DNA from: JAVBNJ01 sp031551625 | Lineage (GTDB): Bacteria > Bacteroidota > Bacteroidia > Bacteroidales > UBA932 | Reading direction: 5' to 3' | Length of the DNA stretch: 16,743 nt | NCBI GenBank assembly: GCA_031551625.1 | Contig: JAVBNJ010000082.1 | Span: forward strand, 1-16,743 | In this document: positions 1-8,345 of the stretch, piece by piece | Layout of the letters: each line of letters opens with the position of its first letter | Numbering within the stretch: position 1 is the first letter of the stretch | The notes under the pieces: model-generated | What the model was told of the DNA's origin: nothing | The model's input: only the letters and a program-made list of their open reading frames with translations | Databases searched by the model: none | Program-made: the position numbers and the translations under genes

Positions 1-1
1 A

Positions 2-838
2 AACAGTGGCGCCTACAACCAGAAAGTAACCGTAACATTAAGCGGAGTCCCTGCCAAATACAACTGGTGTGCCCATGTAAGCGACTGTCCGCCGAATGCA
101 ACAGCAAGTAGCGGCGTATATACACTCCATGGTACACCGCCATTTACTTTAACGGCTGCCGATGGCGTAACTAAACAAATAGTTACCGGAAAAACACTGA
201 ATGCAGCATCTTTGACTATTGCTCCAACCTCATTGGCCGATGCGACGGATTGCCCCGGAATATTCTGTCCTTATGGTGGCAGCGATTTATATATCGATGC
301 CACACATATATGTCAACAACGCGCAACTGGTGCTAAAAACTGGGAAACCTGGATAAAAGATTCGCGCGACAACAAATTATACCGTATTGTATATATGCCT
401 GACAGCAGATGGTGGATGGCGGATGATTTGAAATATAGAGGCGGTGGTGAATATTTGTGCTGGGGAGGAGATTGCGATACGTATCCGGTGCTGTATGGAT
501 GGGGATCTACAACTGCCTGCCCGCAATCGTGGACATACGCCACGGTGGATATGGCTAACGGTTTAGCAGCTATTGTAGGGGCGTCGAATGGAGGAGTGCT
601 GTTAAGCGCTTCTGTCGGAGGAACGGACATATACGGGCTGTCGCTGTCAAGCAGAAAACATGCATATTATTATGATGGTGGGTGGGTATATATGGATCTT
701 GCCGGATCGTATAGGGCTTATTATATGTTAAAACCTAATAACCACGCTTTTTATTTTGCATGGTCGTTTGCCATAATAGTGTCGACTCAAACAGGGGCGT
801 ATCCGAATGTGGCGAACGCCGTGAGATGTGTAAAATAG
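2..838 (+). CDS. C-terminal part of a secreted FISUMP-domain protein (5' truncated)
   Basis: The reading frame is open from the first complete codon at position 2 to a TAG at 836-838, so 278 residues are visible and the true start lies outside the window. An internal ATG-like start at 212 is not needed. The last ~170 residues match the FISUMP (Fibrobacter succinogenes major paralogous) pattern: DNKLYRIVYMPD, then RWWMADDLKY, a CPQSW element, and the terminal AVRCVK signature. The preceding part is Thr/Ser/Gly-rich and has paired cysteines (WCAHVSDC, CPGIFCP), as expected for an extracellular repeat or Ig-like region. FISUMP domains occur on exported proteins of Fibrobacteres and Bacteroidota; their biochemical role is not established. 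A second FISUMP protein is encoded at 13333. Family assignment is fairly sure; function is unknown. Confidence 0.75.
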   Translation, partial: NSGAYNQKVTVTLSGVPAKYNWCAHVSDCPPNATASSGVYTLHGTPPFTLTAADGVTKQIVTGKTLNAASLTIAPTSLADATDCPGIFCPYGGSDLYIDATHICQQRATGAKNWETWIKDSRDNKLYRIVYMPDSRWWMADDLKYRGGGEYLCWGGDCDTYPVLYGWGSTTACPQSWTYATVDMANGLAAIVGASNGGVLLSASVGGTDIYGLSLSSRKHAYYYDGGWVYMDLAGSYRAYYMLKPNNHAFYFAWSFAIIVSTQTGAYPNVANAVRCVK

Positions 839-928
839 TCTGCGCGGCTTGATGAAGTTTCAAAAAGAAAAACAATTGATCGCATATAGCTGTTTCCTTG
901 TAAAATTTTCCGAAAAAGTGTGGCGTAC

Positions 929-2674
929 CTAAAACATTATATCTAAATCCAGCCCTGTAAAATAAGCAGGACTACAGCCAGGCGAAAGTACTATTCCATA
1001 TTTTATTTTCAACGGGAGAATAAGTTGTAACGGAACACGTAGCCAGGTTGGCATATTGTAGTAGTTAATTTTGAGCAACGACCCGAATTGTATGCCCACC
1101 GAAGGGGTAAATATAAATGATGCTTTGCCGTTGTTGAACTGCACACCGGCTTCGGTATAGTTGGACAAACCCAAAAAACGTTTTTCGGCAACCCAAATAT
1201 CCACATTATTCCGGAATCCTACTCGTATCTGGTGGTCTAAATAAGTAGCATCGGATGCAAATTCGGACAGGGTTTCACCAAAGCTGTACACGAGTGTGTA
1301 ACCCAACCAATAGTCCACGGTGCCCCGTTTTCCTCCGTATTTGTTATGTGAGTAAAGGCTTACCGGGTTTCCTACATTGATACGGAATTCAAATCCTTCA
1401 TACGATTTATTGCCAAATGTGGGCGAAAAATTAAGTCCCACTACAAACGAGTTAGCGGTGCGGCTACGTACGAAACTTCGGTAGTACAGCAACTGTCCGG
1501 CCTTTTGCATATCGTCCGTAATTTCTACGCTATCGGGAAACAGGGTCGACAAATCGGAATTGAACGGAATAGGTACCAGTTTCAACGCCGGCATGGCTGC
1601 AATCAAATAGTCGGGCTGAGCGTCTTCGTCATTGGGAATCCGGTCGTAAAACGGCGTATGCATTTCATCCGTATAGCTTTGCTCGAAAGCATTCCAGATG
1701 TCTGTAAGCGAAAATTGCACGGCACGGATAATACGATCGGCTTCTGCCGTATAAATCGGATAATGTATATCCAGCAAGGTGGAGTCTTTCATCCAACTGT
1801 TGTGAGTATTGTTGAAAAAACTGTCGCCGTAAGCATGCCAGATATCACCTTCGCGATTCACAACCGTGCATCCTTCCACATTGTAGAAATTGTGTAATGC
1901 GTGGTTATTGGTCAGTCCTGCAACCACGGAGCGATTGACGACCAAATGGCCTGATGCGAACGAATCCTCCAAGAAGTGATCGGCAAAACCGTTAAATAGA
2001 AAAGCATAAAATAATAATTGTTTTGCTTGTTCGGGATTGCTTGACGCCAACTGGCCGGCCTGCTCGGCCAGGTCAATAGCCAACGCATGAAGCGTAACAT
2101 ACACATTAATCGTATTCGTTTTTTTCAAGGCATTGAATATGCTTTTTACCTGTGCCGGATTTTGGCATTGCTTGATATATTCCTTGTCGAATTTTTTCAG
2201 TTGCTGTTGGAATGTATGCCCATAGTCATAAAAATGCGACATGTCGATAGCGGCTTGCAGCAAGTAGCTGAAATCTTTTTTCGTCAGTTTGCCATTCGGC
2301 GCCGTAGTATACCCTTGCGCCATATACTGGTTGTGTAGTAGCAATATTTGCTGCATTACCGTATATTTCCGTCGCAACTGCTCTTCCAGCGTTAAAGGGT
2401 TTGCAGCATGGTCGCCGCTCAAGCCATTGAGGACACCGTAGCCCACTTGCTCGCCGCCGGTTACCGACAAATCGAGAAAATAAAATGTGTTTGTCTTTTC
2501 ATCCTGCGCCATGTTCAGGAATTGCAAAAGCAGCGCCGCATTTCCGCTCTTTTGCAACTCGGCCATCAACCGTGTCATTGCCGCATTGCCGATATCTTTG
2601 TGTTCGGAGTAATCGTAGGCTGTTGCTTTAACCGAAAAAGCTAACAAAAGAAACAGAAGTAGTTTGTTTTTCAT
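929..2674 (-). CDS. Phospholipase C-like (zinc-type fold) protein with C-terminal beta-barrel
   Basis: 581 residues if translation starts at the ATG at 2674. I prefer this to an in-frame ATG at 2728 because it gives a clean signal peptide (MKNKLLLFLLLAFSVKATA, then YDYSEHKDIG). The first ~340 residues are alpha-helical with His/Asp clusters resembling zinc-dependent phospholipase C / S1-P1 nuclease proteins: H25, DMSHFYDYGH at 144-153, H196, and DHFLEDSFASGH at 232-243, followed by NNHALH. From about residue 400 on, the sequence becomes alternating aromatic/polar strands and ends in phenylalanine (DLDIMF), typical of an outer-membrane beta-barrel. I infer an envelope protein with a lipase/phosphoesterase-like domain tethered to a barrel. 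The metal-site assignment is from motif memory, and activity is untested. It lies on the same strand as, and 67 bp downstream of, the alcohol dehydrogenase, but has its own -7 box. Confidence 0.65.
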   Translation of the reverse strand: MKNKLLLFLLLAFSVKATAYDYSEHKDIGNAAMTRLMAELQKSGNAALLLQFLNMAQDEKTNTFYFLDLSVTGGEQVGYGVLNGLSGDHAANPLTLEEQLRRKYTVMQQILLLHNQYMAQGYTTAPNGKLTKKDFSYLLQAAIDMSHFYDYGHTFQQQLKKFDKEYIKQCQNPAQVKSIFNALKKTNTINVYVTLHALAIDLAEQAGQLASSNPEQAKQLLFYAFLFNGFADHFLEDSFASGHLVVNRSVVAGLTNNHALHNFYNVEGCTVVNREGDIWHAYGDSFFNNTHNSWMKDSTLLDIHYPIYTAEADRIIRAVQFSLTDIWNAFEQSYTDEMHTPFYDRIPNDEDAQPDYLIAAMPALKLVPIPFNSDLSTLFPDSVEITDDMQKAGQLLYYRSFVRSRTANSFVVGLNFSPTFGNKSYEGFEFRINVGNPVSLYSHNKYGGKRGTVDYWLGYTLVYSFGETLSEFASDATYLDHQIRVGFRNNVDIWVAEKRFLGLSNYTEAGVQFNNGKASFIFTPSVGIQFGSLLKINYYNMPTWLRVPLQLILPLKIKYGIVLSPGCSPAYFTGLDLDIMF

Positions 2675-2679
2675 AGTAG

Positions 2680-2687
2680 CAAAGATA
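2680..2687 (-). promoter_or_regulatory. Bacteroidota -7 promoter box TATCTTTG before the PLC-like gene
   Basis: The minus strand reads TATCTTTG, a full match to the TAnnTTTG -7 element. Only five bases separate it from the ATG at 2674, so a transcript started at the usual distance would have almost no leader. No TTG is seen at the usual ~19-base spacing upstream. Confidence 0.45.
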
Positions 2688-2741
2688 CTAAATAACTTTA
2701 AGTTAAAATCATCTTTACAATGATCCAAACATTGGATGTTG

Positions 2742-3884
2742 CTATTTTACGGTTTGCAAAATTTGTCTTGCCACTTCGCCTGTTACATTGCAATTTTCGC
2801 CGCATGCTACACCTGATTTATTGAACCGTTCGGCCACGGCATTGATTATTTCGTCGCCCATGCCGGCATCCGAAAGACGTGTAGCCAACCCTAACGAACG
2901 GAAGAATTCTTCGGTACGTACAATAGCCTGCTCAATGCGCTCGTCCTCACTTCCGGCTGTAATACCGAATACCCGCTCGCCATATTGCAGCAGCTTACCA
3001 CGCTTTTGTTCCTTCAATACCCGCAACGTGCCCCCTAAAACAATTGCCAGCGAGGCGCCGTGTGTAATACCGTTCAATGCCGTCATCTCGTGACCGATCA
3101 TGTGCGTAGCCCAGTCCTGCGTTACACCCATTGCAATAAATCCGTTTAACCCCATGGTGGCAGCCAGCATGAAGTCGGCCATTACATCGTAGTCCTGCTG
3201 ATTTTTTTGGATAAGCGGCGCTATTTCCAATACTGTTTGTAAAATACTCTCGCTCCAACGATCCATTACATGCGACTGGCCGGGAGCGGTCATGTACTGT
3301 TCCATCACATGCACATATACATCTACCAACCCGCAGGCAATCTGGAAGGGTGGTAACGAAAATGTAGTTTCAGGATCAAGAATCGAGAACTCGGGGTAAC
3401 GACTCACAAACGCATATTTCTCGTGTGTTTCGTTCCGCGAAATAACCGCCGTCGGATTCATCTCCGAACCGGTGGCCGGCAATGTCATAACCGAAGCATA
3501 CGGAATACCGGCATTAGTTTTGCCTTTCCGGACAATATCCCAGGCATCGCCATCGTAGCTGATACCGGCGGCCACCAGCTTGGTACCGTCGAGCACCGAA
3601 CCACCGCCTACTGCCAGCAGGAAATCAATATTCTTTTCTTTTCCCAATGCAATAGCTTTGCGCAATGTTTCCACCGAAGGGTTCGGTTCAATCCCCCAGA
3701 ACTCAATGTAATTGTGGCTTTTCAACGCAGCCGTCACCTGGTCGTAAACACCATTCTTCTTTACACTGCCACCGCCAAAAGTGATCATGACTTTTTTATC
3801 GACCGGTATCAATGTCGTCAATTGTGCAATTTGTCCTTTGCCGAATACCAATCGGGTCGGATTTTGGAAACTGAAATTTTTCAT
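2742..3884 (-). CDS. Iron-containing alcohol dehydrogenase, YqhD/butanol dehydrogenase type
   Basis: 380 residues, close in length to E. coli YqhD (387). It reduces aldehydes to alcohols (or the reverse) with NAD(P)H in the cytoplasm and probably serves fermentation or aldehyde detoxification. Collinear motifs match the group III alcohol dehydrogenase family: the N-terminal NPTRLVFGKG; FGGGSVKKNGV at 36-46; the nucleotide-binding GGGSVLDGTK at 93-102; LPATGSEMN at 135-143; and the metal ligands D188, H192, H265 and H275 inside GLVDVYVH and GHEMTALNGITHG. GGGS at 93-96 suggests the NADPH-preferring YqhD/BdhA branch. All expected metal ligands are present, so the protein should be active. It is divergent from the Ca2+ ATPase gene across a 108-bp gap. 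The exact physiological aldehyde cannot be told from sequence. Confidence 0.93.
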   Translation of the reverse strand: MKNFSFQNPTRLVFGKGQIAQLTTLIPVDKKVMITFGGGSVKKNGVYDQVTAALKSHNYIEFWGIEPNPSVETLRKAIALGKEKNIDFLLAVGGGSVLDGTKLVAAGISYDGDAWDIVRKGKTNAGIPYASVMTLPATGSEMNPTAVISRNETHEKYAFVSRYPEFSILDPETTFSLPPFQIACGLVDVYVHVMEQYMTAPGQSHVMDRWSESILQTVLEIAPLIQKNQQDYDVMADFMLAATMGLNGFIAMGVTQDWATHMIGHEMTALNGITHGASLAIVLGGTLRVLKEQKRGKLLQYGERVFGITAGSEDERIEQAIVRTEEFFRSLGLATRLSDAGMGDEIINAVAERFNKSGVACGENCNVTGEVARQILQTVK

Positions 3885-3964
3885 AATCGGATATAATTTA
3901 AAATATGATTTTCTATACGGATATTACGAATTGCAAATTTAAGCATTATAAAGAGATTAAATCG

Positions 3965-3972
3965 TATCTTTG
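3965..3972 (+). promoter_or_regulatory. -7 promoter box TATCTTTG before the Ca2+ ATPase gene
   Basis: TATCTTTG matches TAnnTTTG exactly and lies 20 bases before the ATG at 3993, leaving a short A-rich leader. No TTG is found at the ideal ~19-base spacing, so the call rests on the -7 box and its position in the divergent gap. Confidence 0.55.
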
Positions 3973-3992
3973 TATCGGAAAATTTAAAATTT

Positions 3993-6653
3993 ATGACAGA
4001 TCAAAATTACTACAACTTATCCGTCTCCGAAACAGCACACAACCTCCAGACCTCCATCACCAACGGCCTTAGCGCCGACGAAGTAACCCGCCGATTGACT
4101 AAATACGGGCACAACGAATTCGAAAAAAAGAAAAAGAAAAGTCTCTTTGTAAAATTCCTGGAACAGTTCAAGAGTTTTATGATTATCGTACTGCTGGTAG
4201 CTGCTGTTATTTCGGGAGTTATTGGTTTTCTTCATGGCGAAGGGTTTACCGATGCCATCATTATTTTGGCTATTGTTATTTTAAATGCGATCATAGGTGT
4301 AGTTCAGGAAGCTAAAGCCGAACAATCGCTCGAGGCATTGGAGAAAATGTCGGCACCGCACTGCAAAGTGGTGCGCGATGGGCAGGTACAGGTCGTTGAA
4401 TCGCATGGATTGGTACCGGGCGATGTGGTCATATTGGAGACCGGCGACTCCATACCCGCCGATTTACGACTGGTAGAAGCCGTAAACCTGAAAGTATCCG
4501 ATGCGGCATTGACCGGCGAATCGGTTCCCGAAGAAAAATTTATAGAAGCTATCGGGGGCGAAGTAGCATTGGGTGACCGCGATAATCTTGGCTTTTCGTC
4601 AAGTAGCGTAACATACGGGCGTGGAAAGGGCATTGTAATTTCTACCGGCATGCATACCGAAATCGGAAAGATTGCCGCGATGATTCAATCGGTCGCCGAA
4701 ACGAAAACACCCATGCAGCAAAAACTCGACAAGCTCGGGAAATTTTTAGGCATTGCCGCATTGATTATTTGCGCACTGATTTTCTTAATCGGCGTCCTTT
4801 ACGGGCACGACTTATTGCAGATGTTTATGACGGCTGTGAGCCTTGCCGCCGCTGCTATCCCCGAAGGGTTGCCGGCCGTATCGACCATTGTATTGGCAGT
4901 GGGCGTACAGCGGTTGGTAAAGAAAAATGCCATTGTCCGCACATTACCCTCGGTAGAAACATTGGGTAGTACCAGCGTTATTTGTTCCGACAAAACAGGC
5001 ACGCTCACTCAAAACCGGATGACGGTCGTACGCTTGTATGTCAATGGCACGATCTCCGAAACGTCGCAAGCCCTGAACAATGAAATGAGTTTGTTGCTCC
5101 AATCATCTATTTTAGCAAACGATGCCAAACTAAGCCAAAACGACGACGGAACATGGCGCACCACAGGTGACCCCACCGAAACGGCGCTGCTGGATATCGG
5201 CTTGAAACATTACCTGGACAAGAACGTACTCGAAGCAAATTTACCGCGCGTAGCCGAAATTCCTTTCGACTCCGAGCGTAAAATGATGACCACCGTGCAT
5301 CATACAGGCAGCGAGTCGTTCAAAGTATATACCAAAGGCGGAGTGGACGAATTGCTGGTTTGCTGCGACCGTATTCTGATTGAAGGTGAAATTAGAACGC
5401 TTACCGAAACCGAAAAGGAAACAATTCGGGAAGCAAATAAGAAAATGGCCGGTAATGCCTTGCGCGTGCTGGCTGCAGCCACTAAAGAAATCAATTGCCT
5501 GCCGGGAAAAATAGAACCGGACACGTTGGAAAATGAATTGATATTTATAGGAATGCTGGGGATGATAGACCCACCGCGCGAAGAAGTAAAAGGAGCCGTA
5601 GAGAAATGCCGGACAGCCGGTATTAAACCGGTAATGATTACCGGCGACCATAAAATTACCGCCGTAGCTAGTGCCGATTCATTAGGTATTAAACATTTTG
5701 AAGAAAAGGTGCTGACCGGCGCCGATGTCGAAAAAATGTCGGATGATGAATTGCAACAGAATGTAGAAGATATTGCCGTATACGCCCGCGTATCGCCGGA
5801 ACACAAAGTGCGTATTGTAAAGGCATTCCAGCATCGCGGCGAAATCGTTGCAATGACCGGTGACGGGGTGAATGATGCGCCGGCGTTGAAATTAGCCGAT
5901 ATTGGGGTAGCCATGGGTATCACGGGCACTGATGTGTCGAAAGGAGCTGCTGATATTGTCCTGGCCGACGATAACTTTGCCACTATTGTATCGGCCGTGG
6001 AAGAAGGCCGCCGTATTTATGACAATATACTTAAGGCTATTCAATTTATGCTGTCGACCAACATCGGCGAAATTGTAGTGCTGTTTATTGCCGTACTGGC
6101 AAACTGGGATTCCCCATTGCTCCCCATACATATCTTGTGGATTAACCTTGTGACTGACAGTTTACCGGCATTGGCGCTGAGCGTCGATCCGGCGGCAAGC
6201 GATACCATGCGCCGCAAACCGATCCCGTCGGGGGGAAATATTATGAACCGTGAATTCTCTATCCGCGTATTCCTGCAAGGCACCATGATCGGCCTGTTGT
6301 CGCTGACAGCCTTTCTCATCGGGTCACGCTTTAGCGAAGGAGCCAGCGTAGCAGTTGGACAGACCATGACTTTTGCAGTGCTTGCATTGTCACAGATGGT
6401 ACATGTATTCAACGTCCGGTCGACTTATTATTCGGCTTTCCGCGGTATGTTCTCGAACAAACACCTGTGGGGTGCCATTGCCATTGTCGTACTACTTATG
6501 CTCACCGTACTGGAAGTCCCTGCATTGCACAATATCTTCCACCTTACTACGCTTAACAGCACGCAATGGATGTGGGTCGTTATTTTAACATTTGCACCTC
6601 TTCCGTTGGTAGAATTGGTTAAAGTTATACGACGTTCGATTTTGAGAAAATAA
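3993..6653 (+). CDS. Calcium-transporting P-type ATPase (type IIA, SERCA/PMR1-like)
   Basis: 886 residues, the usual length for bacterial type IIA pumps. It exports Ca2+ across the cytoplasmic membrane at the cost of ATP. Order of parts: N-terminal cation-ATPase domain (about 5-75), actuator domain with TGES at 174-177, helix M4 with PEGLP at 290-294, phosphorylation site DKTGTLT with aspartate D333, nucleotide-binding segment with KGG at 448-450, hinge TGDGVND at 622-628, then helices M5-M10. The SERCA Ca2+ ligands are all recognisable: E291 in M4, N690 and E693 in M5 (STNIGE), and N718, T721 and D722 in M6 (NLVTD). This supports Ca2+ rather than Na+/K+ or Mg2+ transport. There is a 35-bp gap to the downstream lipoprotein gene, which may be co-transcribed. 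Confidence 0.95.
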   Translation: MTDQNYYNLSVSETAHNLQTSITNGLSADEVTRRLTKYGHNEFEKKKKKSLFVKFLEQFKSFMIIVLLVAAVISGVIGFLHGEGFTDAIIILAIVILNAIIGVVQEAKAEQSLEALEKMSAPHCKVVRDGQVQVVESHGLVPGDVVILETGDSIPADLRLVEAVNLKVSDAALTGESVPEEKFIEAIGGEVALGDRDNLGFSSSSVTYGRGKGIVISTGMHTEIGKIAAMIQSVAETKTPMQQKLDKLGKFLGIAALIICALIFLIGVLYGHDLLQMFMTAVSLAAAAIPEGLPAVSTIVLAVGVQRLVKKNAIVRTLPSVETLGSTSVICSDKTGTLTQNRMTVVRLYVNGTISETSQALNNEMSLLLQSSILANDAKLSQNDDGTWRTTGDPTETALLDIGLKHYLDKNVLEANLPRVAEIPFDSERKMMTTVHHTGSESFKVYTKGGVDELLVCCDRILIEGEIRTLTETEKETIREANKKMAGNALRVLAAATKEINCLPGKIEPDTLENELIFIGMLGMIDPPREEVKGAVEKCRTAGIKPVMITGDHKITAVASADSLGIKHFEEKVLTGADVEKMSDDELQQNVEDIAVYARVSPEHKVRIVKAFQHRGEIVAMTGDGVNDAPALKLADIGVAMGITGTDVSKGAADIVLADDNFATIVSAVEEGRRIYDNILKAIQFMLSTNIGEIVVLFIAVLANWDSPLLPIHILWINLVTDSLPALALSVDPAASDTMRRKPIPSGGNIMNREFSIRVFLQGTMIGLLSLTAFLIGSRFSEGASVAVGQTMTFAVLALSQMVHVFNVRSTYYSAFRGMFSNKHLWGAIAIVVLLMLTVLEVPALHNIFHLTTLNSTQWMWVVILTFAPLPLVELVKVIRRSILRK

Positions 6654-6688
6654 CTATGCCTATTGACTATCTTTAACTCAAATTTATT

Positions 6689-7090
6689 ATGAAAAAATTA
6701 CTCATAGTTCCCTTAGCCGCCCTGTTGTTCCTGGCATGTGGCAACAGCCAGCCGAAGTTGGCCGAAGGCGAAACATTGGTTACCTTTGTGCAAGGCGTTA
6801 CTACGGCTGTTTTTACCAATCATCTCGATAGCCTGGCTGACTCGCGGACTTTTGTGCTCGATGCCAAAGAAGGGCAAACCCTGGTGGCCAGAATAGCGAC
6901 CAACACCATGCCGGCGAATGTGCGTATTCATCAACTCATCGGCCCGGCCGGTGCTGCCGAAGGCCCGTTTGGCCCTGAAGTTACTTATACGTTTCCCGAA
7001 ACCGGTCGCTGGAAACTAATTGTAGCCGAAAGCAACATGGTGGGAGAACCCTACGTGGGTGCTTTTACATTGACGGTAGAAGTAAAATAG
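6689..7090 (+). CDS. Small lipoprotein with PPC-like beta-sandwich
   Basis: 133 residues. A lipoprotein signal peptide ends in LACG with lipidated C17. The mature part is all beta-like, with GQTLVARI, VRIHQLIGPAG and ETGRWKLIVAE followed by a final strand AFTLTVEVK. This spacing (GQ..., ...G.W.l.v..., ...tlt v) resembles the bacterial pre-peptidase C-terminal (PPC)-like or lysozyme-inhibitor-like beta-sandwich found in small periplasmic proteins. I would not name it more precisely. It follows the Ca2+ ATPase on the same strand after 35 bp. It faces the GNAT gene end to end. Confidence 0.75.
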   Translation: MKKLLIVPLAALLFLACGNSQPKLAEGETLVTFVQGVTTAVFTNHLDSLADSRTFVLDAKEGQTLVARIATNTMPANVRIHQLIGPAGAAEGPFGPEVTYTFPETGRWKLIVAESNMVGEPYVGAFTLTVEVK

Positions 7091-7109
7091 CTTAACAGTT
7101 AGAAGCTAT
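7087..7109. terminator. Small inverted repeat between convergent genes (possible bidirectional terminator)
   Basis: ATAGCTT (7087-7093) and AAGCTAT (7103-7109) are perfect 7-base inverted repeats around a 9-base loop, overlapping the stop of the lipoprotein gene and abutting the stop of the convergent GNAT gene. There is no clear T run on either side and the stem is AT-rich, so terminator function is only possible. Confidence 0.3.
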
Positions 7110-7634
7110 CTACAAGTCCATTATTTCCGTACGCTGCTTATGGACAAAAGCCTGATAAGTGGCGCCGGAAATAACTTGCGGATACGAAAGTATTTCTAAA
7201 TGCAACGGCCCCATTCCCGCATGATAAGGCGGCTGTAAGTGATAAATATTGTTCTCGTGAAACCCCAAACGTTTGTAAAAATTCAAGCGCCGGTTGGTAA
7301 TCTCATCAACCGGCGGTTCTATTTCGAGCAACACCGGTGTAGCCGATTCGGCCATCCATTCTTTCAGGAAACGGCTGCCATAGCCACTTGAATGCAAATC
7401 GGGATGAATGGCATAGTGCTCGGCAAAACGTACGCCCGGGCATTCCCACCACCCGATGAGGCCGTGTATTCTCCCGCATTCCACCCACATTTCCAAATGA
7501 AAATCGGGGTTGGTAAACACACGCGCATAGCTCTCTTTTGTCCGGCGTTCGCATAAAGGGAAAGCCGGTTCGTAGAGCTCCCAGAACGCTTCGAACAACG
7601 GGTGCGTAATACTATTGATGGTAATCCTATTCAT
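7110..7634 (-). CDS. GNAT-family N-acetyltransferase
   Basis: 174 residues from the ATG at 7634; a GTG four codons upstream is possible but less likely. It would transfer an acetyl group from acetyl-CoA to an unknown amine in the cytoplasm. The acetyl-CoA pyrophosphate loop is visible as HSSGYGSRFL (81-90, R/Q-x-x-G-x-G/A-like), preceded by the strand AEHYAIHPD. The C-terminal motif FYKRLGF (119-125) is the usual GNAT motif B. The remainder, with PPYHAGMGPLHLEI, is shared in my memory by small acetyltransferases of Bacteroidota, but the substrate cannot be inferred. It is convergent with the small lipoprotein gene. Confidence 0.88.
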   Translation of the reverse strand: MNRITINSITHPLFEAFWELYEPAFPLCERRTKESYARVFTNPDFHLEMWVECGRIHGLIGWWECPGVRFAEHYAIHPDLHSSGYGSRFLKEWMAESATPVLLEIEPPVDEITNRRLNFYKRLGFHENNIYHLQPPYHAGMGPLHLEILSYPQVISGATYQAFVHKQRTEIMDL

Positions 7635-7643
7635 ATTTTTGCC

Positions 7644-7800
7644 CACGAATTAGAGATGCACATTGAGACATTAAATAAGATTTACACTAATTCTCGTTTG
7701 CTCCGCAAACCAATTCGTGAAATAGTTGTATTACCTCTTGATTCGTTTTAAAAATTCGTGCCATTTGTGTAATTAGCTTCGCTGAGCTTACGGTTCGTGG
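7644..7800. repeat. Intergenic AATTCGTG-type repeats with small palindromic insertions
   Basis: This non-coding patch holds an inverted copy CACGAATT (7644-7651), direct copies AATTCGTG (7712-7719 and 7753-7760) and a split copy: AATT at 7771-7774 and TTCGTGG at 7794-7800. The split copy is interrupted by a 19-base piece containing AGCT-N6-AGCT (7775-7788). A second small palindrome, GTTTGC TCC GCAAAC (7696-7710), follows AATTCTC. AATTCGTG-type dispersed intergenic repeats are common in Bacteroidota in my experience; the palindromes look inserted into them. Confidence 0.55.
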
Positions 7801-7812
7801 ACAAAACCTGTT

Positions 7813-8343
7813 CTAGTATTTATTGTGGCTGTATATTTGCTCCAGCGGTTTGCGCACCTTTTCGCGCGGCGTATCGTCGGCCTGCCCAAGGGCAATGAGC
7901 AATGGGATACGCCTACTCCGCGGTATGCCCAACAGTTGCCTCACCTTCTTTTCATTGAACCAGCCTACGATACAGGTACCGAGCCCCAGCTCCGCAGCTT
8001 GCAGGCAAAAATGTTCCGCGGCAATACCAATGTCGATCAATGTATATTCCTTGCCTTTCAGCACGCTGCCGATAGCAGAAGTAAGGTTTGGTTTCTCTAA
8101 TACTACAGCCACAATAACCGGCACCTGCAACAAAAACTTATTCATACCCATGCCGGCTGCGGCTTCGCCCACCTGGTTTTTCAATGCAGCATCGTCGATC
8201 ACCACAAATTTCCACGGCTGCGCATTGCAAGCCGACGGCGCCAACCGCGCTGCTTCAATGCACTGCATGATAGCACCGGCAGGCACTGCATCGGCTTTGT
8301 ATTTACGGACACTTTGCCGTTTAGTAGCAAGTTCTTTAAACAT
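7813..8343 (-). CDS. Nitroreductase-family flavoprotein
   Basis: 176 residues starting at the ATG at 8343. The frame is open further upstream, but that extension overlaps the preceding gene and lacks family similarity, while MFKELATKRQSVRKY is the classic nitroreductase N-terminus. Family hallmarks: RQSVRKY (9-15) for FMN phosphate contact, APSACNAQPW (35-44), and DIGIAAEHFCLQAAELGLG (104-122) followed by TCIVGWF. The protein should be a cytoplasmic FMN-dependent NAD(P)H oxidoreductase of the short ~170-180 aa subgroup, with unknown natural substrate (quinones, nitroaromatics or flavins are typical). It starts only 2 bases after the stop of the upstream membrane protein gene, so they are almost certainly co-transcribed. 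Confidence 0.92.
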   Translation of the reverse strand: MFKELATKRQSVRKYKADAVPAGAIMQCIEAARLAPSACNAQPWKFVVIDDAALKNQVGEAAAGMGMNKFLLQVPVIVAVVLEKPNLTSAIGSVLKGKEYTLIDIGIAAEHFCLQAAELGLGTCIVGWFNEKKVRQLLGIPRSRRIPLLIALGQADDTPREKVRKPLEQIYSHNKY

Positions 8344-8345
8344 AA

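Noticed and set aside
2..838. A diversity-generating retroelement variable protein
   Set aside because: FISUMP domains can look lectin-like, but no reverse transcriptase or template repeat is present in the window.
5300..5983. Long minus-strand open frame inside the Ca2+ ATPase gene
   Set aside because: Serine/threonine/proline-rich shadow of the well supported plus-strand gene; no family motif.
6668..6675. TATCTTTA as a -7 box for the small lipoprotein gene
   Set aside because: The final G of TAnnTTTG is missing and no -33 element fits; co-transcription with the Ca2+ ATPase is simpler.
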